Shown: in pieces, positions 1 through 11,137 of the stretch | How positions within the stretch are numbered: position 1 is the first letter of the stretch | Layout of the letters: each line of letters starts with the position of its first letter | Assembly (NCBI GenBank): GCA_018857735.1 | Contig: JABMCL010003549.1 | Span: 86,001 to 150,000 of the forward strand | DNA: 64,000 nt | Origin: Alviniconcha marisindica | Lineage: Eukaryota > Mollusca > Gastropoda > Provannidae | Reading direction: 5' to 3' | Notes under the pieces: generated by a model | Seen by the model: only the letters and a program-made list of their open reading frames with translations | Databases searched by the model: none | Told to the model about the DNA's origin: nothing | Position numbers and translations under genes: made by a program

Positions 1-15
1 AGCAAGAAAGCCAAG
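1..15 (+). CDS. FANCI: FANCI exon end (tentative)
   Basis: Reads S-K-K-A-K followed by the donor GTGAGT, in the phase needed to join the next exon at 1697. Because the same 27 bases plus donor recur every 44 bp downstream, this may be either the genuine exon edge or the first visible copy of the array. Confidence 0.5.
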
Positions 16-3000
16 GTGAGTTTTTCACACATCTTTTCAAACTCGGCAAGAAAGCCAAGGTGAGTATTTCACACATCTTGTCAAACTCGGCAAGAAAGCC
101 AAGGTGAGTTTTTCACACATCTTGTCAAACTCGGCAAGAAAGCCAAGGTGAGTATTTCACACATCTTGTCAAACTCAGCAAGAAAGCCAAGGTGAGAATT
201 TCGCACATCTTGTCAAACTCGGCAAGAAAGCCAAGGTGGGTATTTTGCACATCTTGTCAAACTCGGCAAGAAAGCCAAGGTGAGAATTTCGCACATCTTG
301 TCAAATTCGGCAAGAAAGTCAGCTTTTGATTATTTTATCAGAGATCTTGTCAAACTTGACAAGAAAGCCAACTTATGGTTAGTATTAGAGATCTTGTCAA
401 ACTTGGCAAGAAAGCCAACTTTTGATTATTATTATCAGAGATCTTGTCAAACTCAACAAGAAAGCCAAGGTGAGTATTCTCAACACTTACATCTTGTGAA
501 ATTCATCAGGAAAGTCCAGTGAGTGTTTTCATTCTCAAACATCTTGTTAAACTCTACTCGGCAAGAAAACCAAGGCGAGCATTCTTGCCATTCTCAAAAG
601 TTAGATCAAACTCACCATGAAAGCCAAGGTTTCCAGCATTCTCAATAATCCATTAGATGAAAGGGTCATTTTCTGTAGTGATAGACTTAATAAGCCAGTA
701 GATGAAAGGGTGCTTTTCTATAGTGTCAAACTTAATCAGCCATTAGATGAAAGGGTCCTTTTCTATAGGGACATCAGGTGAAAGGGTTCTTTTCTGTAGC
801 GACAGACTTGTATCTGTTGTTTCCTTACAGGAAGTGTCTGCAGCTTAAGTTAAACTGTTCATAACTTTGGGGCAGTAAGGTCCATGTGCCCTTGGCTTCC
901 CATCATGTGCCCTTGGCTTCCCATCATGTGCCCTTGGCTTCCCATCATGTGCCCTTGGCTTCCCATCATGTGTCCTTGGCTTCCCATCATGTGCCCTTGG
1001 CTTCCTATCATGTTCCCTTGGCTTCCCATCAAAAAGTTTAGTGAAAGACAGATAATGACTCAAAGTTGTCACTGTTCCAGATCTTCTGCTTCTTTCCGTA
1101 TTGTCCACCATCATTGTTTTGACAATGGGCATTTTCTCTTTGTAATGGTTGAGTGGGTTGTTTGCCTGGATGTCTGGTATTTTAAAATCTTGACTGTGGT
1201 CAGTGTTGTCTGTACATTATCACAGTTTGTAAAATGAAACCCATGAGTTGTCATTTACCTGAATGTCAAGACTGTGGCTGTGCTGTGTCTAGCGGGAGTC
1301 TCTGGAGCACTTTTAGCTTGATGTTGTGTACCACTTTAACCTCAGCCATATGCAGGCTTTTCTTGTTGCAGTCCAACCCATGATATAAACTAACACTGTA
1401 ACAGTTTCTTTACTCAAACTCATTGGCATGGTGAAAAATCATTCAACACACACACACATACAAACATACGTCTATGTTCAAATCATCTTGCTCAGGATTT
1501 TATGCACAACACACACATGCACTAAACTTCTGTGTTCAAATTATCTTGTGCAGGATGTTACGCACAACACACACACACTAACTTACATGTGTTAAACTTG
1601 TCAGAGAAAAGAAATATGAACAGGAAATGGAAGCTCCCTTGTGCTTGAACTGCTGAAATTTTTCAAACCAATAACATGGCCATGGACATCTCTCAGGTGA
1701 ATCTGATGGAGAACATCAAGATGAGCAAGTCACGGGACTTCCGCATCAACGTTCAGATCGTGCAAGAGAGCTTGCAGGTGTCTTCTGATGACGACGAAGA
1801 GCAGGATGACGAAGATGATAACCAAGAGCAAAATGATGCTGGGGAGGCCTCACCAGAAGACGAACAGGTCAGCTGAAAATTGCCTTTGACTTTGAGTCGT
1901 GTCAAACAGGTTTGGTGGAATTCCAGACAAGAATCAATAGCTGTACTCGTCTGTTTTAGAGACTGTCACTCGTGACTTGAAAAGTGGTGATACTGTGTGT
2001 TGTCTGATTTAATTTCAGCATATAAAAAGCAAACTTATCAGTGATACGTATCTATTCTTCCCTCTTCCCCCACTTCCATACCCCCTTTCCCCCCCCCCCC
2101 CCCCCCCTCTCCCCGTCCCGAATAAGCCTTATGGTGTTTGTGGACATTAAGCACCATGTTTACTTAATGGTATGTATGCCTGTAACAAACACTCCGTGAT
2201 TTCTGGTATTGTGTCTTGTGTTGCCTAGGGCACCCCCAGTCGTTTATTGATTTGACTTATCATTGATTGGCATTGTCATTTTGGGGCATGTTTCTGTTCA
2301 GCATTTTGTGTTGATGGTTTTGCTCTGGTCTCTTTTTGTTTTGGTTTTGATGTTGTTTTGGGTTTCCAGTTAAAAGAAAAGCTGAATGGACCCTGGTGTC
2401 AAGATTTCCATAGGAGTATGTGTGCAGATGTCAGACACTGACAGTCATGCAGAGAACATGGACCCAATATGATTTGGCCTGCCTGGTGTGTGTATGTATG
2501 TGCAGGTGTCAGACACTGGCAGTGATGCAGAGAATATGGACCCAGTATGACTTGACCTGCCTGTTGTGTGTATGTCTCTGCAGATGTTGGACATTGGCAG
2601 TGATTCAGAGAACATGGACCCAGTATGACCTACCTGGTTTGTGTGTGTGTGCAGATGTCGGACACTGGCAGTGATTCAGAGAACATGGACCCAGTATGAC
2701 TTGACATGCCTTTTGTGTGTATGTGTGTGCAGATGTCAGACACTGGCAGTGATGCAGAGAACATGGACCCAGTATGACTTGACATGCCTTTTGTGTGTAT
2801 GTGTGCGCAGATGTCAGACACTGGCAGTGATGCAGAGAACATGGGCCCAATATGACTTGACATGCCTTTTGTGTGTATGTGTGTGCAGATGTCGGACATT
2901 GGCAGTGATGCAGAGAACATAGACCCAGTATGACGACATGCTTTTTGTGTGTATGTGTGTGCAGATGTCAGACACTGGCAGTGATGCAGAGAACATGGAC

Positions 3001-3322
3001 CCAGTATGACTTGACATGCCTTTTGTGTGTATGTGTGTGCAGATGTCAGACACTGGCAGTGATTCAGAGAACATGGACCCAGTATGACCTGCCTGTTGTG
3101 TGTATATCTATGCAGATGACAGACACCGGCAGTGATGCAGAGAACATCGACCCAGTATGACTTGATGTGCCTGGTGTGTGTATGTGTGTGCAGATGTCAG
3201 ACACTGGCAGTGATGCAGAGAACATGGACCCAGTGCCAGACAATACTGTGAGGGAGCCCCCCAAGGAACCGGAACCAGCCCCCAAGCGTCGCCGACTGGG
3301 CAAACTGCAGAGGGCAAAGTAG
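1..3322 (+). CDS. FANCI: FANCI, 3' end of gene (partial)
   Basis: Fanconi anaemia group I protein, partner of FANCD2 in the ID2 clamp that is mono-ubiquitinated at DNA interstrand cross-links; nuclear. Only the C-terminus is in the window: exon 1697-1867 (57 codons) and last exon 3194-3322 (42 codons plus stop), both phase 0. The block VNLMENIKMSKSRDFRI corresponds to the conserved VNLMQHMKLSTSRDFRI segment near the vertebrate FANCI C-terminus. It is followed, as in the family, by an acidic tail (SSDDDEEQDDEDD) and a basic end (PKRRRLGKLQRAK) that looks like a nuclear localisation signal. Bases 1-15 read SKKAK before GTGAG and match the preceding family segment LSKKSK, but that copy could be an array unit rather than the true exon end. 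The assignment comes from remembered family sequence; the rest of the gene lies upstream of the window. Confidence 0.85.
16..525 (+). repeat. Donor-spanning minisatellite, FANCI intron
   Basis: 44-bp unit: about 27 bases of exon end (L-V-K-L-G-K-K-A-K in the FANCI frame), the donor GTGAG and about 12 bases of intron. AAG/GT occurs at 16, 60, 104, 148, 192, 236 (GTGGG), 280 and 470; three intermediate units have lost the donor. Copies decay with distance, with remnants to about 640. Confidence 0.85.
526..1696 (+). other. Rest of FANCI intron
   Basis: Non-coding. Holds three or four imperfect copies of a unit with ATTAGATGAAAGGGT (about 650-810), a 21-bp minisatellite (884-1030) and scattered ACACAC runs at 1445-1585. 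No further exon recognised. Confidence 0.6.
884..1030. repeat. 21-bp minisatellite
   Basis: Seven near-identical copies of ATGTGCCCTTGGCTTCCCATC. The period is a multiple of three, so both strands stay open across it; this creates a spurious M-C-P-W-L-P-I reading frame. Lies in the FANCI intron. Confidence 0.9.
1697..1867 (+). CDS. FANCI: FANCI penultimate coding exon
   Basis: Acceptor CATCTCTCAG precedes 1697 and donor CAG/GTCAGC follows 1867. The 57 codons start VNLMENIKMSKSRDFRI and run into an Asp/Glu-rich tail ending ASPEDEQ. Phase 0 on both sides. The Met at 1676 lies in the intron, so it is not a start. Confidence 0.85.
1868..2427 (+). other. FANCI last intron, proximal part
   Basis: No coding signal. 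Contains a C-homopolymer at about 2087-2107, directly followed (2115-2160) by a copy of the dispersed AACCATAAGGCTTATTAGGGAC element in reverse orientation, then unique sequence up to the first unit of the acceptor array. Confidence 0.6.
2115..2160 (-). mobile_element. Core-element fragment, copy C
   Basis: CGTCCCGAATAAGCCTTATG, then GTGTTTGTGGACATTAAGCA, next to a C homopolymer. Reverse orientation. Confidence 0.5.
2411..3235 (+). repeat. Acceptor/mini-exon minisatellite, FANCI last intron
   Basis: Eleven units, with exon-type starts at 2428, 2506, 2584, 2655, 2733, 2811, 2889, 2965, 3043, 3115 and 3194; spacing is 71-79 bp, mostly 78. Each unit has a T/G-rich tract ending in CAG, then a 39-nt segment encoding MSDTGSDAENMDP or a close variant, then GTATGA. 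The segment is phase 0 and GTATGA could act as a donor; if it is read through it gives V-stop. The last unit is the real terminal exon. Confidence 0.9.
3194..3322 (+). CDS. FANCI: FANCI last coding exon
   Basis: Acceptor TGTGTGTGCAG precedes 3194; stop TAG at 3320-3322. Encodes 42 residues, MSDTGSDAENMDPV followed by a Pro/Glu-rich stretch and the basic end PKRRRLGKLQRAK. It is the final and only terminal-exon copy of an 11-unit array. The ten copies upstream have CCAGTATGA where this one has CCAGTGCCA, so only this copy continues past the PV codons. Confidence 0.85.
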   Translation: MSDTGSDAENMDPVPDNTVREPPKEPEPAPKRRRLGKLQRAK

Positions 3323-3945
3323 ACCACTCCTGCTGGGGTTTCCAGACAAAGCTCACATCCACCAAGGCCTGCCAAGACTCAGAATGGTGTATCAGCTGTA
3401 CTGTAGGCACAACATGCCGTTTGAAAAAGTGCATGATGCAGCAGGAAGTGACAGAAAGAAAGCAACAAATGTGTGGATGAGTTTAGAGAACTGTGCGAAA
3501 TGGTGCTGAACGGACTAGTGATCGGACTGACATAAGCAAAGCTTTGAACTATTGTTCTCTGCTCCACCTCCCCGCCCCCCACAACCACCTCCCCTGCAGG
3601 ATTATCCCCAAGGAATTATCATTCATTGGTTTTTGTGTGATAGATTATGCTTGATGGAGTGGAATACAATACAGGGGCTTTCCCCAACTTTCAGATGACA
3701 TCTTGACCACAGGGTGGGGAGGTCTGCTGTGGTAAAGATAGGTTTCAGTATATCGACACTACTCATGAACAAAACCGTTCATCACAAGACTGGCAACAGT
3801 CCTACACCTAATGGTGCTATTACTAACAACATTGTAATGCATTCAAAAGAGCAATACATCTTTTGTGTACATGTTGTGCAGTCTTCATGTCATCTGTGTG
3901 ATCAACTATCTTCAGAGCAATAAAATTAATATGAAAAAGGAACTT
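3323..3945 (+). other. FANCI: FANCI 3'UTR
   Basis: Unique, non-repetitive sequence between the TAG and an AATAAA hexamer. The last 20 or so bases after the hexamer are an estimate of the cleavage region. Confidence 0.6.
3919..3924 (+). promoter_or_regulatory. Poly(A) signal AATAAA of FANCI
   Basis: Canonical AATAAA about 600 bases after the FANCI stop, in AT-rich context followed by T-rich sequence. Confidence 0.6.
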
Positions 3946-5300
3946 TTCTTCTTGCTGTTGATTGCTTTTATATAGTGCTAGTCTCCACTCTCGAGCAGAC
4001 TCACTGCTTGCATGTGATTCTACATTAGTGAATAGCTTTTTATAGCACACTTTTGAATATCCGCTGAAGTGGTGTACTTATGGTGATGGCATGGCTGGTG
4101 CCGCATAAAACTGCTGCGGTCTCGGCGCGGTCTCTGTACACGATACAACCATGCACCATGTCGCTTCATGCAAAGACACACACGTGGTTGTATTATCTTG
4201 TATTACCAGTTTGTGTGAAACAGAAAACCTTATTTTCTGTAACTGGTAATCATCCCCAGCCTTCCTTTGGGATTGTTGGTGGTGGTGATGACAAAAGTGT
4301 CAATGGTGTGTGCATATTCCAGTAAAGTTATATATGCAAATTATCCTTCCATCTTATATATATTTGGCCATGTTAAACCTGTGCTTAATTGGGTGAACTG
4401 TTACAGTGTTAGTTCGCCAAACATACTTTGCAGAGTTCAACGAACTATAATTTGTTTCTTAATTGAGCTCAGATGAACTTTTAGTTCCCCGAACATGGTT
4501 CAGACAGTTCAACGAACTATACTTCATTTCTTAAGTGGCTTCTAATGAGATCCAAACTTGCGGCAGAAGCAAAGAAGACAGCATGATCCAAAATGTAGGC
4601 TGTTGGTCAGTTCCCTCCGAAGCGAATGAAGTATTGATACTGTCATCCATTTTTATTTTTGCTCTCTTTGCTCTCAACCAGTCAGAGGCAAGGTTTGCCA
4701 AACTGGGCGAATATTCCCAGAACATGTTGAGCAAAGCTTTTTGAACCCCAAACATAGCTTCATCACAGTTCGTCAAATACCTCGACCTAGGTTCACAAAG
4801 CAAAACTTTGCCCAATTAAGAATGGGCTTTACTACAGTTACTATGTGTACTTGCGTCTCCATCTTAGGGTTTCCAGGGCAGTTGTATGTGGGTTGCATTG
4901 CTGTGTAAATGCATTTGCACTTTTAGTTGATGCATTATCCTGGGTGGGAATTTTTTGTTTTTGTTTTGTTGGCATCACATGCAAATTTTCATTTATTCAA
5001 AAACAGTTGTAATTGACCAATGAGTGGAAAGGCAGATTTTCTTGCCACCTGACCTATTCAGTGGGCCTATTTCCAGAGCTATATGTTGGAGTTAGTCTTT
5101 AGTTACTTCTCTAAGCAGAGTGACTATCAACTGTATAACAAAATGGTATGTGTTGAAGAAATTCACTAGGTTTTTTTATGGCCGCACAGAGAGTATGTGC
5201 TGTGTCTGGCACTGTAAAAAAAAACTAAAAAAACAGCACGCACTTTAAGCTGTTCATATATTCAATCACTTGTACATAAAATAAACCACTGCAGGATGTA
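3946..5300. other. Intergenic region between FANCI and the TRIM-like gene
   Basis: Convergent intergenic spacer. Apart from the MITE at 4383-4825 I see only unique AT-rich sequence; no open frame here looks like a gene. Confidence 0.5.
4383..4825. mobile_element. MITE-like element, copy 1
   Basis: About 440 bp, bounded by CTTAATTGGG on the left and CCCAATTAAG on the right (inverted ends). It has internal imperfect repeats of GTTCAACGAACTAT and AACTTTTAGTTC. A second copy in the same orientation lies at about 41640-42182. No coding capacity, so a non-autonomous DNA transposon is inferred. Confidence 0.6.
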
Positions 5301-5330
5301 TTCAAAACTTTATTTTTGCAATTATCTTTT
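5300..5330 (-). promoter_or_regulatory. Candidate poly(A) signal for the TRIM-like gene
   Basis: TTTATT on the plus strand (AATAAA on minus) at about 5308. If used, the 3'UTR would be roughly 5.6 kb and hold all the tandem arrays between 5.7 and 10.9 kb. Not proven. Confidence 0.3.
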
Positions 5331-5744
5331 ACATCAAACAAATCTGCTCTCTTTACAGAAACTGAAAGACTAGTGTTGATTTTTGATTGGAAGAAATTGC
5401 CTGAGAAACATTGTAAATGAAACGATAATACACACACACACCAAACAAACAAAACAAGACAATGAAGGAACAAGCACAAAAAAGTGACTGTATGAAATAA
5501 ACTGAAACAAGAAAAACATTAAGGTTTTCTTAAACAAGAATGAGGTCCCAAAAAATTGGGAAACAAAAGAATTCTTTTTAACATATTTACAAGTACCAAA
5601 CAACATTGGAAAAAGTGATTAACAAAAGTTTATAACCAGTAATAAAGCAATGAGGCTGACCATGTTTCAAACTAAGTTATTCCACCACCCTCATACATCT
5701 CACTTGTCATTTTTAGCTTTAAACCTGACATTTTGCTCTTGCAC

Positions 5745-6345
5745 TGGACTTGTCCATCCTACCAAGCTCTTGTACTGGACTTGTCCGTCCTACTGAGCTC
5801 TTGCACTGGACTTGTCCGTCCTACTGAGCTCTTGTACTGGACTTGTCCGTCCTACTGAGCTCTTGTACACTGGACTGGTCTACCCTAATGCACTGTTGTA
5901 CCGGACTGGTCTACCCTAATGCGCTCTTGTACCGGACTGGTCTACCCTACTGAGCTCTTGTACTGGACTTGTCTGTCCTACTGAGCTCTTGTACTGGACT
6001 TGTCTGTCCTACTGAGCTCTTGTACTGGACTTGTCTGTCCTCCCGAGCTCTTTACTGGACTTGTCTGTCCTATGAGCTCTTGTACTGGACTTGTCTGTCC
6101 TACTGAGTTCTTGTACGGACTTGTCTGTCCTACTGAGCTCTTGTACTGGACTTGTCTGTCCTACTGAGCTCTTGTACTGGACTTGTCTGTCCTACTGAGC
6201 TCTTGTACTGGACTTGTCTGTCCTACTGAGCTCGTCTGCCAGACTTGTCCATCCTACTGAATCCTACTGAGCTCTCATAATGCACTTGCTATTATCCTTA
6301 TTACTGGACTTGTTCATCTTGCAGAGCTCTTGTACTGGACCTGTC
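5745..6345. repeat. Minisatellite, GAGCTCTTGTACTGGACTTG type
   Basis: About 20 copies of a roughly 29-bp unit containing GAGCTCTTGTACTGGACTTG and TCTGTCCTACT, with a diverged sub-block (CGGACTGGTCTACCCTAATG) at 5865-5950. Downstream of the TRIM-like stop codon. Confidence 0.9.
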
Positions 6346-6829
6346 TGTCCAGGGTACTGTCATGGCAGATCAACTGTTTACTAGACATGTTCAAAAGCTA
6401 TACCAAAAGGGTGCATTATAAACCTCAACAGAGTGCCAACAAAAAAAGAAGTTATTTGGATAAAGAAATTCACACCTCCCTTGAAGAAGTAAAAGTGCCA
6501 AACAAATTGTTCCAAACTATTTCAAACCAAAAAATGATCAAAAGCAAGGCTGCTGGCTGTCACCTGGTTTGGCTGTCACACCGGGTTGGGTTTTGACATC
6601 TCCAGTTAACACAATGCCATATCCATTCCACTAATAACACACACAAAAAGACAGAAAAGCATTAGTCCTATTCCACCCCTTGCCATTCATGCACCTGGAC
6701 CAATTCTGTAGCTCAGTCTTGGCCTCTTCCCAGGCAGCCTACACTGACAGTAATCTCAAGCCACCACCAGCTGCGTTCTTTAAACCACACCATGTTCCAG
6801 TTTCAGTACCAACTCCTCTACTGGGTCCA

Positions 6830-7610
6830 CAAGAGTGCCTCGTCAGTACTGCATACATCTTTCAGTACAGGAGTGCATGGACAATGCTAGATAGATGTCA
6901 ACACAGGAGTGCCTGGTCAATACTGCATACCTCTTTCGGTACAGGAGTGCATGTACAATGCTAGATAGATGTCAACACAGGAGTGCCTGGTCAATACTGC
7001 ATACCTCTTTCGGTACAGGAGTGCATGGACAATGCTAGATAGATGTCAACACAGGAGTGCCTGGTCAATATTGCATACCTCTTTCGGTACAGGAGTGCAT
7101 GGACAATGCTAGAGAGATGTCAACACAGGAATGCCTGGTCAATACTGCATACCTCTTTCGGTACAGGAGTGCATGGACAATGCTAGAAAGATGTCAACAC
7201 AGGAGTGCCTGGTCAATACTGTATACCTCTCGGTACAGGAGTGCATGGACAATGCTAGATAGATGTCAACACAGGAGTGCCTGGTCAATACTGTATACCT
7301 CTTTCGGTATAGGAGTGCATGGACAATGTTAGAAAGATGTCAACACAGGAGTGCCTGGTCAATACTGTATACATCTTTCGGTACAGGAGTACATGGACAA
7401 CGCTAGATAGGTGTCAACACAGGAGTGCCTGGTCAATGTCAACACAGGAGTGCCTGGTCAATACTGCATACCTCTTTCGGTACAGGAGTGCATGGACAAT
7501 GCTAGATAGATGTCAACACAGGAGTGCCTGGTCAATACTGCATACCTCTTTCGGTACAGGAGTGCATGGACAATGCTAGATAGATGTCAACACAGGAGTG
7601 CCTTTTACCA
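6830..7610. repeat. Minisatellite, GGTACAGGAGTGCATGGACA type
   Basis: About 11 copies of a roughly 67-bp unit combining GTCAACACAGGAGTGCCTGG, TCAATACTGCATACCTCTTT and GGTACAGGAGTGCATGGACA. A partial duplication lies near 7425-7445. Confidence 0.9.
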
Positions 7611-7965
7611 CAGGAGTGCATAATGAATGCAAGATACCCCAGATGGTCAATACTACATACCCTTTAAGCACAGGAGTGCATGGCCAATACTACATACCTC
7701 CTAAGCACAGGAGTGCATGGTCAGTACTACATACCACTTAAGCACAGAAGTGCATGGTCAATACCACATACCCCCTAAACACAGGAGTGCGTGGTCAATA
7801 CTACATACCCCCTAAGCACAGGAGTGCATTATCAATGCTACATCCCCTTTAAGCACAGGAGTGCATGGTCAATACAACATACCCCTTTCTAAAGAGGAAG
7901 GCACAGTCAGTGCTAGATACCCCTTTAAACACAGGAGTGCATACTCCACACCCCTTACAACAGGA
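7600..7965. repeat. Diverged repeat block related to the preceding array
   Basis: About nine degenerate units sharing AAGCACAGGAGTGCATGGTC and TACATACC with the 6830-7610 array. Looks like an older, shorter-period relative of it. Confidence 0.75.
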
Positions 7966-8024
7966 AAGTCTGGTTAGTTCTAGCTACCCTCTTCAACATA
8001 GCAGCTGAAGGCCAATAGCGCAAG

Positions 8025-9025
8025 CTGTCACCTTAATACAACTTGACCATCAGCCCAAGGCCAATAGTGCAAACTGTCACCATGGTACAACTTGACCATC
8101 AGCCCAAGGCCAATAGTGCAAACTGTCACCTTATACAACTTGACCATCAGCCCAAGGCCAATACTGCAAACTGTCACCATGGTACAACTTGACCATCAGC
8201 CCAAGGCCAATACTGCAAACTGTCACCATGGTACAACTTGACCATCAGCCCAAGGCCAATACTGCAAACTGTCACCATGGTACAACTTGACCATCAGCCC
8301 AAGGCCAATACTGCAAACTGTCACCATGGTACAACTTGACCATCAGCCCAAGGCCAATACTGCAAACTGTCACCATGGTACAACTTGACCATCAGCCCAA
8401 GGCCAACAGTGCAAACTGTCACCATGGTACAACTTGACCATCAGCCCAAGGCCAATACTGCAAACTGTCACCATGGTACAACTTGACCATCAGCCCAAGG
8501 CCAATACTGCAAACTGTCACCATGGTATAACTTGACCATCAGCCCAAGGCCAACAGTGCAAACTGTCACCATGGTATACTTGACCATCAGCCCAAGGCCA
8601 ATAGTGCAAACTGTCACCATGGTACAACTTGACCATCAGCCCAAGGCCAACACTGCAAACTGTCACCATGGTACAACTTGACCATCAGCCCAAGGCCAAC
8701 AGTGCAAACTGTCACCATGGTATAACTTGACCATCAGCCCAAGGCCAGTACTGCAAACTGTCACCATGGTACAACTTGACCATCAGCCCAAGGCCAATAC
8801 TGCAAACTGTCACCATGGTACAACGACCATCAGCCCAAGGCCAATAGTGCAAACTGTCACCATGGTACAACTTGACCATCAGCCCAAGGCCAATAGTGCA
8901 AACTGTCACCATGGTACAACTTGACCATCAGCCCAAGGCCAACAGTGCAAACTGTCACCATGGTACAACTTGACCATCAGCCCAAGGCCAACACTGCAAA
9001 CTGTCACCATGGTACAACTTGATTG
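8025..9025. repeat. 49-bp minisatellite
   Basis: About 20 highly similar copies of a unit with TTGACCATCAGCCCAAGGCC and ACTGCAAACTGTCACCATGG. Variation is limited to a few sites (AATACTG, AACAGTG, AATAGTG), so it was homogenised recently. An NcoI-type CCATGG lies in almost every unit. Confidence 0.95.
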
Positions 9026-9329
9026 TCCACTCCAGTCAGCTGTCTGTGCAAGCTATATCCAACATTTCAGAGGTTTTCATACAGATCCTCGTTTTCCTCA
9101 TGCATGTGAGGATAAATGACGTTTCACCCCAACAAGAGTTTCTGCCATTTCCCACCAAAGCTGTAGAAGTCTGTAACCATCCATGAGACGCACAACTAGA
9201 GCTCGTAGCAATGTCCTCCATTAAATAAGAACACTGTCCACCATTTATCAGAGGTTAACCAACACTAGAGCTTACTGCCATATTCTACATTTGACTAAAT
9301 GGAAATGAGAATACTACCCACCATTACTG

Positions 9330-9895
9330 CATTGTTCTCTGCTCTGTCATCATGAAAATGAGAACACTGTCCATCACGTTTTAGCACTCAGACCCATGAC
9401 TAGAGTTCACTGCAGTGTTCTCTGTTCTGTCATGATGAAAATGAGAACACTGTCCATCACGTTTTGCACTCAGACCCATGACTAGAGTTCACTGCAGTGT
9501 TCTCTGTTCTGTCATGATGAAAATGAGAACACTGTCCATCACGTTTTAGCACTCAGACCCATGACTAGAGTTCACTGCAGTGTTCTCTGTTCTGTCATGA
9601 TGAAAATGAGAACACTGTCCATCACGTTTTAGCACTCAGACCCATGACTAGAGTTCACTGCAGTGTTCTCTGTTCTGTCATGATGAAAATGAGAACACTG
9701 TCCATCATTTTGCACTCAGACCCATGACTAGAGTTCACTGCAGTGTTCTCTGTTCTGTCATGATGAAAATGAGAACTCTGTCCATCATGTTTTTGCACTC
9801 AGACCCATGACTAGAGTTCACTGCAGTGTTCTCTGTTCTGTCATGATGAAAATGAGAACACTGTCCATCATGTTTTAGCACTCAAACCCTCGACT
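9330..9895. repeat. About 84-bp minisatellite
   Basis: Six to seven copies of a unit containing CATGACTAGAGTTCACTGCA, GTGTTCTCTGTTCTGTCATG and AAAATGAGAACACTGTCCAT. Copies are nearly identical. Confidence 0.9.
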
Positions 9896-9899
9896 ACAG

Positions 9900-10240
9900 C
9901 TCTCTGTAATGGTCTCCATTTTCCCGAGGTGACCTGAGAAGACTGTCATTTACTGCAGTTTAGACACATGACTAGAGTTCACTGCAAGGGTCTCCATTTT
10001 CCCCAAGATGACCTGAGAACACTGTCTGTCACTTACAGCAGTTTAGACACATGACTACAGTTCACTGCAAGGGTCTCCATTTTCCCCAAGATGACCTGAG
10101 AACACTGTCTGTCACTTACAGCAGTTTAGACACATGACTACAGTTCACTGCAAGGGTCTCCATTTTCCCCAAGGTGACCTGGGAACACTGTCTGTCACTT
10201 ACCACAGTTTAGACCATGACTAGAGTTCACAGTGATCATC
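9900..10240. repeat. About 87-bp minisatellite, same superfamily
   Basis: Four copies with GACTAGAGTTCACTGCAAGG, TCTCCATTTTCCCCAAG and GAACACTGTCTGTCACTTA. The unit aligns along its length with the 9330-9895 unit, so the two are diverged sub-arrays of one family. Confidence 0.85.
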
Positions 10241-10369
10241 TCCACTTGCACATGGTAAACAAGAAAACATTGTCCACAATTATCAGTGTTCACACTCATG
10301 AATAGAATTCACTGTGATCTCCATTTGGCCTGCTAAGAATGAAAACATTGCCCACTACTTATTATAGTT

Positions 10370-10905
10370 AAGACCCAGCTAGAGTTCACTGCAATGTTCT
10401 CCATTTTCACATGAACACCACTATCCATCATTTCTTTGAAATAAGACCCAGCTATAGCTCATGTGATGTTCTCCATTTTCACATGAACACCACTATCCAT
10501 CATTTCTTTGAAATAAGACCCAGCTAAAGCTCATGTGATGTTCTCCATTTTCACATGAACACCACTATCCACCATTTCTTTGAGATAAGACCCAGCTATA
10601 GCTCATGCGATGTTCTCCATTTTCACATGAACACCACTATTCACCATTTCTTTAAGACCCAGCTATAGCTCATGCAATGTTCTCCATTTTCACATGAACA
10701 CCACTATTCACCATTTCTTTGAGATAAGACCCAGCTATAGCTCATGCGATGTTCTCCATTTTCACATGAATGCCACTATTCACCATTTCTTTGAGATAAG
10801 ACCCAGCTATAGCTCATGCGATGTTCTCCATTTTCACATGAACGCCACTATCCACCATTTCTAAGAGGTAAGACCCAGCTATAGCTCATGCAATGTTCTC
10901 TCCAT
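10370..10905. repeat. About 72-bp minisatellite, same superfamily
   Basis: Seven copies with GACCCAGCTATAGCTCATGC, GATGTTCTCCATTTTCACAT and GAACACCACTATCCACCATT. The order of motifs matches the two preceding arrays. Confidence 0.9.
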
Positions 10906-10981
10906 TTTGGCACAATGACAAAGAGAACAGAGTTCAGACACATGCTGACAGTCTGTGCCATGGTGTTGCTGGGACAGTGAC

Positions 10982-11137
10982 TCAAAATGTGCCAAGCTTA
11001 AAGACCTTGATGACAGAATCCCAGTAATTAATGACATAAAGCAGGCCGTCACTAGTCAGGTGGATTCCTGATGGGCGCCGAACTGACTCGCCAGAAAACT
11101 GCACACTGGCCATGAAGTAGCCATTCTGGGCAAACAC
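10982..11137 (-). CDS. NHL exon 5 (blade 6, stop)
   Basis: Acceptor GTGTATTTCAG; 51 codons then TGA. Encodes VFAQNGYFMASVQFSGESV, RRPSGIHLTSDGLLYVINYW and DSVIKVFKLGTF, which closes the propeller at the extreme C-terminus as is usual for TRIM-NHL proteins. Confidence 0.9.
   Translation of the reverse strand: MFAQNGYFMASVQFSGESVRRPSGIHLTSDGLLYVINYWDSVIKVFKLGTF

Noticed and set aside
1676..1876. 66-codon frame starting at Met 1676 as a separate small gene
   Set aside because: The segment before 1697 is intronic; the rest is the FANCI exon and the stop lies past the donor.
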